From assembly GCA_947846985.1 (NCBI GenBank), contig CANTUZ010000001.1, positions 1,054,001 through 1,118,000 of the forward strand: a stretch of DNA of 64,000 nt. The letters are read 5' to 3'. The notes under the pieces were generated by a model, which did no database searches, was not told the origin of the DNA, and worked only from the letters and a program-made list of their open reading frames with translations. The DNA comes from Fratercula arctica (Eukaryota; Chordata; Aves; Charadriiformes; Alcidae). Below, in pieces: positions 13,701-25,700 of this stretch; position 1 is the stretch's first letter; each line of letters opens with the position of its first letter. A program made the position numbers and the translations under genes.

Positions 13701-16700
13701 TCAGCACTCCCCACTCTGCGGCAGTTTTTTATTAGAATCATAGAATCATCAAGGTTGGAAAAGACCTCTAAGATCATCGAGTCCAACCATCAACCCAACA
13801 CTGACAAACCCACCACTAACCCATGTCCCTCGGCACCACGTCTGCCTGGCTTTTAAATCCCTCCAGGGATGGCGACTCCACCACTGCCCTGGGCAGCCTG
13901 ATCCGGGTGAAAATGATCCTCCTCCCCCAGAAAAAAGGGATAAATGGAGAGATTATGGAATCCAAAAAGAAAAAAAAAATATCTTGAAGGGTGACAATTG
14001 TTATATTGTTCGCAGCGGTTTTCTCTTGAGAGTGTGACCCACATGAATCATGCTCCAGAGACATGGTGAAGGTACAGCACCACTGCTGCATGTCCCTGGC
14101 CATCAGCATTAAAGAGTTAAAAGAAGTCTTGCTACCTCTGTTTGGTGGTAAGAAGATGTGCCCAGAGGTGGTTTCTGTGGCTTGGAGAGGTGCAGCGACC
14201 TCCTGGAGTCTCCTTCTCTGGAGATATTCCAAACCCCACCTGGACACGTTCCTGTGCAACCTGCTCTCAGTGACCCTGCTCTGGCAGGGGGTTGGACTGG
14301 ATGGTCTCCAGAGGTCCCTGCCGACCACTGCCAGTCTGGGATTCTGGGATTCTGTGACCTGCTCAGATGGAGATATCTCACTGTGCCTGACCCACAGGCC
14401 ATCGGGTGCTGGGATCCCTGCAAAGAGAGGACCTCGATCATAGAGGTCTCTGATGGGGACACTGCCAAGGCAGCGAGGAGCTGCCTGGGGAACAGTCACC
14501 GCTGGCCCGCCCTCAGGTGGGCAAGTACAATGCAGGAACAGGCAAGTGGACACTGTCCCTCACAGACACTCAGAAGAGGAGCAGGCGAAAGGCAACGCCC
14601 CAGTTTGTAGGACCGAGCTCTCAAAACGTGCCCAAAACCCTGTTCGACTCCTCAGCTCTTTGACAGGCAGCACTATGGGCCATATGTGCTTCCGAAGGCA
14701 TCCAGATATTTCTCCAGCTCCGCTGCAGACAGCTCTGAATGAGTTGCCTGAAGTGAAAGGCGTGAAAAAACAGCACAGGCACCAGATGTATGTACCTAAT
14801 ATAGGTAACAAGACTGCGCCAGTTAATCATGTCATTGCCCATAGACAGAAACCAGCTCCAGATCGGCCACCCTTCACTGTAAGCCTCAGAACCTCCCCAC
14901 TAGAATATTTCTATGCGTGATGTACTGTTATTACTGAGATAAAACATCTATACAGCACCTTCAATGCACAAACTGTATGTATGCGGGGAAGAGGCACACG
15001 TCCTCTCCTTACGGAGGGACAGATGGAGGAGGGCAGGCTGCGGGAGGAGGAGGAGGAGGAGGGCAAGGGAAGGGACAGGACCACGCTGGGACAAGCACCG
15101 CTGGTTCTGGTTCTATGTGAGAGCCTCCGACCTGCCACTCTTCCCATCTACACAGACAGGCAGAGAGGGAAAAGGAGAGCCGAGGCACAGGGAGGAGTCA
15201 CTTGTCATCAGGCATTCCCTGCAGGAAGGTGTTGAGGAGCAAAGGTGAGGGAAGGCAAAGAGATCCAGAGCTGAAGATGGAGGGAGAAGGAGAAAGGGTG
15301 TGCAAGAAGGCAAAGACGCAAAATGAAAATGGAGGAGAGGAGATGGTGGTGGGAACAGCTGAATCAAAGAATCGTTTAAGTTAGAAAAGATCTTTAAGAT
15401 CTTTAAGAACAAGTTGCCCAGAGAGGGGGTGGAGGCCCCATCCCTGGAGACATTCAAGGCCAGGCTTGATGAGGCTCTGAGCAACCTGATCTAGTTGAAG
15501 ATGTCCCTGCTGACTGCAGGGGGGTTGGACTAGATGGCCTTTAAAGGTCCCTTCCAACCCAACACGTTCTATGATTCTATTCTATGATCATCGAGTCCAA
15601 CTGTCAAACTAGCACTGCGACATCCACCACTACCCCATGTCCCTCAGCACCACATCTGCACGGCTTTTAAATACCTCCAGGGATGGCAACTCCATCACTG
15701 CCCTGGGCAGCCTCTTCCAATGCTTAACAACCCTTTCGGTGAATAATTTTTTCCTACTATTCATCCTAAACCTTCCCTGGCACAACTTCAGGCTGTTTCC
15801 TCTTGTCCTGTCAAGAGGCTAAAGCCCCTGATGAAACAAGAACACCTATGGCTGGGAGATGCTTATGCCATGGGCTGGATGAACCAGCAGGACTCATTTA
15901 AAAGCTCATGGAAGGAGCACGGTTGACCAGCACAGATCACTGAGGTTGTGTCCAGCTGCTCTAAGAGCACGTGAAGCAGTCCATGGGTGAAGAACACCCA
16001 TGGGTGAGGGGAGACAGGGACAATCCTCCAAGCGAAAGCACCCATTCAAATACAGAAACGCTCTTTAGGTGGAGCTGCTCTCTGCTCCTGTCCCTCCTCC
16101 GCCTTCACTGAGGGTATCGCCCTGAGACCCATGCACAGTGGGTCACAGTATCTGGGGGGAGAGCGAAGGGCTCGTTTATGTGTAAAACATAATGGGTGTG
16201 TGAAAAAAGGGGTATGTGGAGAATGGGGGGAGGAAGGTGGAAGTTATGTATTAATAGGCAAATGGAAAGGTGGAAGAAAGAGGACTGACTGCTAAACCCG
16301 AGAAAACACGCACACAGTTACGTAAAGCAAGCAGGAATGTGGACCCACATCCCCCTTCTGAGCCCCATGCATCTCTGTCCCAGCAAACAGAGACCTCACT
16401 GCGACACAGACCCAGCTGCATCCAAGTCACTGTCCCAAGCTGCCCAGAGAAGCTGTGGCTGCCCCATCCCTGGAGGGGTTCAAGGCCAGGTTGGACGGGG
16501 CTTGGAGCAACCTGGGCTGGTGGGAGGTGTCCCTGCCCAGGGCAGGGGGTGGCACTGGGTGGGCTTTAAGGTCCCTTCCCACCCAGACCGTTTCATGATT
16601 CTATGAAAGCCACGCTGGGTAACTTGTGCAGGTATCAACAACCAGCACTCTGGAAGCCCTAAACCCATGCTGTATCCTGCTCCCTCCCCACTGGACCGAG

Positions 16701-19700
16701 CATTGATGTCAAGGAACGAGAGTAGAAACAGGGGCCCGTGGTTTATACCTGCCCAAACTCATCCCACAGGGGCCTGGAGTTTTCCACGCTGCCCTGTGCC
16801 TTAGTTTCCCAGCCCAAGTAATAGGCAATAGGACAAGAGGAAACGGCCTCAAGTTGCACCAGGGGAGGTTTAGGATGGATATGAGGAAAAATTTCTTCAT
16901 GGAAAGGGCTGTCAAGCATTGGAAGAGGCTGCCCAGGGCAGTGGTGGAGTCACCATCCCTGGAGGGATTTAAAAGCCGGGCAGACGTGGTGCTGAGGGAC
17001 ATGGGTTAGTGGTGGCTTTGTGAGTGTTGCGTTGATGGTTGGACTCGATGATCTGAAAGGCCCCTTCCAACCTGGACAATTCTGTGATTCCCCTTCCGCA
17101 CAACCAGCTCTGCGCATCATAAGGGGCTAAGAGGATGACCCAATATTTCTCTGCTGCTTTATTTCTGCTGAAACAATGAAACCCAGAGTAGCCGCATGCA
17201 GAAAAGGTCACTCCACTACAAATGCATGAGACACTTAGACACTACGGTCCTCACTGCTTTGGGTTTTGATTTATGATTGTTTTGTTGCTTATTTTAACAA
17301 AGGCACAAAACCCACAAAGCTCCCAGTAAGCATTTAATTAAAGCTTAATTGCTATAAATATGTTAAATGTGCAAAGCTAGCAGGTGCAGCCAAGAGAAAG
17401 CAGCCCCTAGCAGTGTTTTTCGCATAGACTATAAATCCTCCCTTTTAAAAGTGATGTCTTTCCAGGAGAATTAAGAAACCACTTCAAAATAGGTCTGGAA
17501 ATCCAGAAGAGCGACAGGGTTTTACAAAGACTGAAAATAAAACAGAGCAGGAGTCACTCCGGCTGAGAAACGTAAATGGAAAGGAAGGTGGAGGGGGGTG
17601 TATGTGCAGAATACATAAAGCCAGAGTTATACCTTGTTATGCTCGGACTAAAACCAGCATCACCGCCCCATTGGCGATGTTAAATCTACAGTAAATCCCC
17701 CCAGCAGTGGGAATTACAGCACAAACGCTTCCTTTGCTGGTGCAAACGCGGTCACAGCTGATCTGTCTTCAGCCCACAACCCTGTTACAACCTGTTTTAT
17801 CCAAGGGATTTGGAGCTGGGCTCCTTCTCACATGAAAAAAAGAACCATAAATGAAACTATCCACGCTTCAGGAAGGGTCTAAACCAACAAGCTAATTAAA
17901 AGAATGAAGAAAAGGAACACAATTCTTTCAACAATATTTGTATGTCATCTAAATTGTCTTAATGAAGTGTTTATAAAATACAAACACCAAAATTAGACCC
18001 CAGACTGAAGTGTTTGGCCACTTCCCTTTACTTTTACAGCTATCACCTCAGCAGTGTTTGGGGCTGGACGTGCTGGGGCCCCGGGTGTCTATAGTGCAAG
18101 AGAGAGCGCAGACAGACACAGAGAGTAAGGGACACCAGAAAAACAGAAATAACCCCTCCAAGGTGCTGGGCAGAGACCAGAGAGGATCCCGGGTGTCCCG
18201 GTAGCCCAGTCCCTCTCCAACAGATCCCAAACTACTCCGGGCTGAGAGGCAGTTCAGACCTCATGGGGTTCAACCAGGCTGAGTGTAGGGTCCTGCACCT
18301 GGGTGGGAGCAACCCTTGGTGCCAGCACATTGGGGGATGGAGGGATGGAGAGCAGCCCTGAGAGAAGGGCTTGGGGGGTTGTGGTGGGGCGGGGGAAAGC
18401 TGGTCATGAGCCAGCAACGTGCGCTGGCAGCCGAGAAACAACCCACAGCCTGGGCTGCATCTCCAGCAGCGTGGGCAGCAGGGCAAAGGGGGGGATTCTG
18501 CCCCTCTGCTCCGCTCGGGAGAGACCCCCCTGCAGTGCTGCCTCCAGCTCTGGGGCCTCAGCACAGGAGAGACACGGAGCTGTTGGAGCGGGGCCAGAGG
18601 AGGCCCCGGAGATGCTGGGAGGGCTGGAGCCCCTCTGCTGTGAGGACAGGCTGAGAGAGTTGGGGGGGTTCAGCCTGGAGAAGAGAAGGCTCCGCCGAGA
18701 CCTTTGGAGCCCCTTCCAGTCCCTCAAGGGGCTCCAGGAAAGCTGGGGAGTGGGGAGGGACTCTGGATGAGGGAGGGGAGCCATGGGACGAGGGGGAAGG
18801 GTTTTCCATTACAAGAGGGGAGACTGAGCTGAGATCTGAGGCAGAAATTCTTGGCTGTGAGGGGGGTGAGCCCCTGGCGCAGGTTGCCCAGAGAAGCTGT
18901 GGCTGCCCCATCCCTGGAGGGGTTCAAGGCCAGGTTGGACGGGGCTTGGAGCAAGGTGGGCTGGTGGGAGGTGTCCCTGCCCAGGGCAGGGGGTGACACT
19001 GGGTGGGCTTTAAGGTCCCTTCCCACCCAAACCATTGCATGATTCCATGATTCTACGAGGTGCCAAAGCTAAGCTGCAACCACACTGCATGCTGTGCATC
19101 TGCATTTGAGAGCGGGATGCTCTGCAGAGGGAGATTCCAGCTGGGAGCAGAAGCACTCTGGGCTTGCAGGAAAGGCACCCCCTGGACAGGGGTGATGGGA
19201 GACAAACTCCTGCCTGGTCCTGGAGCTGCTGGAAGCGCCAGTGCCTCTCCCAGTTCATAGGGCGCTGTGAGGCTGAATCCACCAGGATTAGGAGCTTTTG
19301 GGAGCCCCCGGGAAAGGCTCTGCTGCAGCGTGACCCCACACCCCTCTCCCCTGTGAAACCCCTTAGCAGGAATGTACCAGAACAATCCTTAATGCCTGGC
19401 CATGTTTTGGATACGGGACATTTTCAAGAGGAAGAGAATGATCACTGTTTTGTCATAAAAAGGAAAAACAGATCCCAAATTTCCCTGCCGGCACATGGGA
19501 TTTTATCTTGTAGCTGATGGCAACTGACAAACATCATTAATGCAGTGCCTCTGAAATTCAATTAAACATATGGACTGTGGCTGTCTAATTGGAAGAGTGA
19601 GGGCTGTGAAAATTGGGAGACATTACAAGGCTAAAGGACAGGTCACCGAAATCTCCAGCAGCGCAGCTGAGACTTGGGGGAAAAAAAAATAAAAATAGTT

Positions 19701-22700
19701 CTACTCTGAAAAACGACTTTGGAAAGACAGCAATTTATTTTTTCTCAGTGGTTTTAGGCTGAAAACTCCCATTGCGGCTACCAGCGTCACAGCCCCCTAA
19801 AGCTGGGGAACTTGTGTGGGTATCAACAACCTTCAGAGCAGAAGCGGTGACCGAGGCGGCAGGTTAAAGAGCACGGAACGACCCTGTTCTCGTTGCAAGG
19901 TAATGGTCGGTGCAGAGCCCGAGCTGCATCCCTGAGCCACTGCTGCTTGACTGATGGGCTCCGAACCCAAAGTCATAACAACTTATAATCCACCGAATCA
20001 GCTGCTGTGCCTGGATAAACCCATTTTAAATCATCGCTCTTTACAGAGGGAGCACACCGTTAAAAAAAATATATATATAATCCTGCATCCCACTGCAAAG
20101 AGCAAGTCATTATTTAGTTCCTCCCTAATGTATGTAAAAGGATTGCAAGATACAGAAAACCAGCAAGTATTTGGGGAGGGAAAAGCTAATAAACATTTAA
20201 AATTCTGCAGGCAAAACCCTGCAGGCTCTGCCACTTCCACCACACACACAAGGCGGCTCTGCCAGGTTTGGGTTAAAAAGCTTGCCCTGTGGGCGACGTC
20301 CACGACCAAATGATTTGTAGGAAATGTCATATGTTCCGCGTGTCGTCTTACAGCTCAGTATACTTCCCCGGGCGCGACAAAGCCAGAAATGGGGAGCCAA
20401 ACCCACACCAGGCACAACCCCAGTGCTGCCAATGGAGCTGTTACACTACTCAGGTGTAAGGATTAAATCCGGGTTGCATTTCTCTTTGCCTCCACGAAGT
20501 ATGTAATTACTCTCCCACTAAATCATAGAATGTGTTGGGTTGGAAGGGACCTCTAAAGGTCATCTTACCGCTGGAGACACGTCCTACCAAGCTTCAGGTA
20601 TTCAAGGACTTCTTAATTTTCAGTTAAAAGTCAGGATCCATCCAAAACATGGGAAAAATAAACACAATTGGCCCAATGCAGCCAAAAAGCGTTTGGTTTT
20701 GCCAAATAAGACACGCCATCGTTAGCGCTCTGCCAGTCTCTAACGAGGGAGCAGCCTGGGTGCTGAACGCCTTCTCCCACCAAGATGTTTTCATTAGCAT
20801 TTCTACCTGATTTCAGGCCTGATTTTAGGCAATTATTGTACCATGAACAGCCTTTCTCCCCATCTCCTCTTAGCCCTTTGCAACTCGGGAAGCCCTGTTC
20901 TGCTCCACCAGTCACTTGGAATGGTCAACAGTCGTCACACTCCATTGCTGGCCATTGTCCGTCGGCAAAGGTGGGAGGCTCCGGAGCCCGTCCCTCCGCG
21001 GCCGGGCAAACAACGGGGCCCGTTGCTGCTCGGACATCAAAGTTAAACAAACAGACCCAAACCCTCGCCTCTGTGCCCATCTGAAGGAGCTCCCCGAGGA
21101 GGTCAGGGCTTCCAGCTTGTCATAGCACACATCAAAGTTTGCACCACACACGAACTCGGCACACGGATTCGCATCGTGTCGCCCGAGAGCGGATATTCAG
21201 CCTTTGTGTGCCGCTTTAATCCTGTGTTTTCCCAAGTAATTAGGCTTTTTTGCTTATGAACTTGTGACTAAGTAAAGCAGCCCTGAGAGGTTGTAACATC
21301 AAAGCTCATTCTCCCGTCTGTCCCCCGTTTTCCAAAATTGGATTTCTTTTTCTCTTTTTTTTTTTCCTTAAATAATAAAAAAAAAGTAATTGAATTTAGT
21401 TGTAGACTGAATATATTTAAGAGTGTCTTTAAAAGGTTACAAGAAGCCACGGCGACCAGCATGGGAACTAAGGAGGGAGGCCACAGTATTCAGCCTTTTT
21501 GCTTCATAAAGGCCTTGCATGAAAGACCCAGCAACGGCCCCACAAGCCCGGAGGGATGCGGCAGCTCCTGCAGCAGCTATTTCTGACGGTGGGGTGTTAT
21601 ATCGCCTAACCCCAAGGACATCCCAAGGTTATGGACTCACCGGAGACCAAAATTCACTCACCTCTCCAGGACTGCAGAGCACCCACCTCCACCTCTCGCA
21701 CGCGGGCAAAGGAAGAGTGGAAAATATCCCTTGGGTTTAGCTCAACAATGCAACCCAAACCAGCCCAAATTTTCCGGAAACCTTGCGGGGAGCTCAGTAG
21801 GACTCTACCAAAAGGTGGGAAGGGACTTAGCCACCACGCGATGGCGGACGCCAAGACAAACCTACCTGGAGTTTCTGCTGATGGCGGCCACCATGAGAGC
21901 GGTCCAGCCCAGCTTGTGCCTGGCGTTGACGTCTGCGCCTTCCAGCAACAACCTGGGTAGGAGAGAGACACGTTGAGGAAGAAAATGCAGAGGAATCATC
22001 CCGAGCAGACAGGAACTTATGACGGAAAGGGGAATATTTCGCTTCACGGGCAGCCTAGAAGACCCAATGTGAAAAGTTGATTCAACCCAGTTCCTCACTG
22101 GCTACCATACTGAAAGGAACTGGTAGGTTCATGAACTGGTAGGACAAGCACAGTCCTTTCAAATGGTGCAACGCCAATCAGTTTGATTTCTTCATTTTTT
22201 TATTTCTTTCTTCTATTTCAGTCTAACACCCGAAGAACGAGCATGATGGAGAGCGAAGCTGATTGACCTCCATCATGACCTGATGGCAGGTTCGGATCTT
22301 CAGGCTGCAACGGAGCCATCAGGCTTTCGGAAAAAGCCCAGCAGATCTCCAAAGCCGCCATCAACAGATGTTTTGCAGTTTTCTTGCACAACATGAGAAC
22401 AAATGAGACAAACCCAAAAAACACGAGGCGTCAAACTACCCTTGGCGCTTTTTCTGCAAGATTTTCTCAGCCTTTGTGCTGTTTCCCTCATCCCTCCCTG
22501 ACATCTCTTCGCAACTTTGCTCCTGCATGGCTTCTGCTGGCTTTTATATTCCTCAGACTGTAAAGCACCAGGAGGCTTCTCTACCCTTTCTGCATCCTCT
22601 GGTCCTGCAGCAGCCACACAATTACTCTGAGCACCAGATTCCAAGCAGTGCCTTAGAACACTGATACTTGATAGAGACAAACTTGCCCAATCCTTCTCTC

Positions 22701-25700
22701 TTTCATGGCCAACCAAGGGATCATGGAATCACAGAATGGTTTGGGTTGGATCTGAAAGGTCCCTTCCAACCTGGACAATTCTATGATTCTGTGATTCTAA
22801 ATATATAATCCTACAGTTATTTACAACCAGCAGTACCAAATGCCTAAGCGTTGGCTCATGTCTTGAACACAGTTGAACCCAGTTCTCCCTGCTGACCTGA
22901 GAAACTACCCAAGTAATTGTCATAGAATCACCAAATGGTTTAGGTTGGAAGGGAGCTTAAAGATCATCTAGTTCCAAGCCCCTGCCCTGGGCAGGGACAC
23001 CTCCCACTAGACCAGGTTGCTTAAAGCTCCATCATCTGAATTACATGCCTAAAATGATCCATATCCCCCTCCCGTTGAAGGTCTTGCCCTGTTAAGCTGT
23101 GGGGTGCGAGGGACAGCAGGCAGATGACTTCAGGTGATCTCCAGACAGAAGCACGTGGGATATCTCTTCTGTTTCAGGAGAAGGAGCCCTCAGCATAAGA
23201 AGGACATGGACCTGTTGGAGCAGGTCCAGAGGAGGCCCCGGAGATGCTGGGAGGGCTGGAGCCCCTCTGCTGTGAGGACAGGCTGAGAGAGTTGGGGGGG
23301 TTCAGCCTGGAGAAGAGAAGGCTCCGCAGAGACCTTACAGCAGCCTTCCAGTCCCTGAAGGGGGCCTACAGGAAGGATGGGGAGGGGCTGTTTGCGAGGG
23401 CATGTAGCGATAGCATGAGGGGCAATGGTTTAAACTAGAGCAGGGCAGGTTTAGATCAGACATTAGGAAGAAGTTCTTTACAATGAGGGTGGTGAGACAC
23501 TGGCCCAGGTTGCCCAGAGAGGTGGTGGAGGCCGCATCCCTGGAGACATTCAAGGCCAGGCTTGATGAGGCTCTGAGCAACCTGATCTAGTTGAAGATGT
23601 CCCTGCTCACTGCAGGGGTGTTGGACCAGATGGCCTTTAAGGGTCCCTTCCAACCCAACATATTCTATGATTCTATGAGGTGTGAGATGGGAGGAGAGGG
23701 TACGGGTGGGCAACCGGACCACCCCCAGCTGACAGGAGGGGTAGCCAGCGCCGGAGCTCTGCTACCGGCTGCTCCAAACTGCTCATCAGGTGCTGGGACT
23801 GAGATCCAACAGCTAAAAAACCATAACAGTAACTGGCTTCCTTTATTCACTGCTCCCAACTGCAGTTCAGGAGTCCACGACCTCTGTAAATGATCCACAG
23901 CACCAACAGAAGATTTATATTCTCTTTACCAGTGTTACAATTACAAGTTTAATAATAATGAGCTATTTGGCTGGTAAACAATAGGACCTTGCTCCAAAAA
24001 AGTTTTGATACTTGATACTACACGGTAGCAGAGGAAGAAATATTCGTGCAGAATCCTTGCCTGATCCATGCACACAGATCTGCACATGCCTAACTCCGGG
24101 CAGGCAGCAGCTCCTGGACCATCAAACAGTCCAGCAAAGCACGGTCTGAGGTGCTGCACAGGACCAGCCCTGGCTCCCCCCAGGAGAATCAAGGAATCAT
24201 GGAATGGTTTGGGTGGGAAAGGATCTTGAAGATCATGTAGTCTACCCCCTGCCCTGCGCAGGGACACCTCCCACCACACCAGCTTGCTCCAAGCCCCATC
24301 CAACCTGGCCTTGGACCCCTCCAGGGATGGGGCAGCCACAGCTTCTCTGGGCAACCTGCGCCAGGGGCTCACCCCCCTCACAGCCAAGAATTTCTGCCTC
24401 AGATCTCAGCTCAGTCTCCCCTCTTGCAGTGGAAAACCCTTCCCCCTCGTCCCATGGCTCCCCTCCCTCATCCAGAGTCCCTCCCCAGCTTTCCTGGAGC
24501 CCCTTGAGGGACTGGAAGGGGCTGGAAGGTCTCCCCAGAGCCTTCTCTTCTCCAGGCTGGAAAACCCCAACTCTCCCAGTGTAAATCCTTATGCTTTCTC
24601 CCTCTTCCAGCACCAAACCACCGAACACAAACGATCCCAGTGTGCTGCCAGCTCTGCAGCATGAAGAGCACTCCCGGCCAGCAGATTGTTAAAGGGGAAA
24701 TATCTATGACCAGCCACAGAGCTTGCCTGTCCCCGTAACGCAGGACAAGCCCGGATGGAGAGCTGACAGATTGCTATCTGTAGGGATCAGCTCCCACAGC
24801 AGTGACGCGCAGGGAGGGGGTTTGCGCTCCCAGCAGAGATCAGCACATCTGAGGCAGATCCAGGGCCACCGCTGGTCACAGCACTTGCCTGCACTGGCCT
24901 GGAGTGACGCTGCCGGCAGGAGAAATCCATACCACGGCTCCATCTGTGCCACCATGTGCGTCACAGCCCGCCCGGGCACGGAAAATGCTCCTCCAGGTGA
25001 AACCCCCCCTCTTCGCGTACTGCCACCACAGGGACCAGCTCCATCCCAGCTTCCCCAGAGACGGCACAAACCTACCCCAAGACCTTCCCGTCCTCCCCGA
25101 CCCACCCCAGGCGCTTGGAAAAACCCTTCCTCGGCTGTCGCAACACCCCGTCACTGTCCATGCTTCGCTTCCAGCGGCGTGGGGAGACGTCTACAAGTTA
25201 TTTCTGAATTTCACGTTATTTACACAGCCATTCGAAAGTGCTTTGAAGGCAGTTACTGCACCTCAGCCCTGTTCTACAGTGTGTCAATGCGACAGGCTAA
25301 AAGTCACGTAAAATCCAGCAAATTAAAGGAAAATATTGCTGCAGTGGGGAGGGAGGCTGGCGGGGAAGCCCGGAGAGGCAGGGGAAGCCTCCCAAGAAGC
25401 CAAGGCATCGACTAAGCAGGGACTAAGCAGCCGAACCCCTTCGTTCCTGATGGCTTAAACTTCACAGCCCAACACCTACATCTTTAACGGGGGGTAATTA
25501 ACGTCATTCACAAAGTATCAGTCCTGTTTGCACTTGATTTAACGCGAAAAGTGCGAACAGAGCGTCCTGGTCGCCTTCCACCCGCCGCTCCTGCAAAAGC
25601 TTGGTCTTAATTCCACGTGTCGTGAATTTTAACATTTGTTTTCGCACGAACGGGAACTGCAGCTCGACACTCGAGCATTTCCTCGTGCGAGAGAGGACGG

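Larger units (their letters stand above)
4773..21865 (-). other. CLPB intron 4, 17.1 kb
   Basis: Holds about a dozen CR1 copies. The single-copy stretches (4773-5111, 5402-5880, 6860-7629, 7847-8117, 8191-9223, 11040-12247, 12823-13732, 13903-14204, 14358-15362, 15813-16438, 17091-18249, 19058-20520, 20569-21865) show no recognisable exon, RNA gene or other mobile element. AT-rich parts at 17220-18000 and 19530-20200 are the least repeat-laden. Confidence 0.7.

Noticed and set aside
13816..14553. A 245-residue minus-strand frame
   Set aside because: It spans two CR1 fragments in opposite orientations and has no coherent domain.
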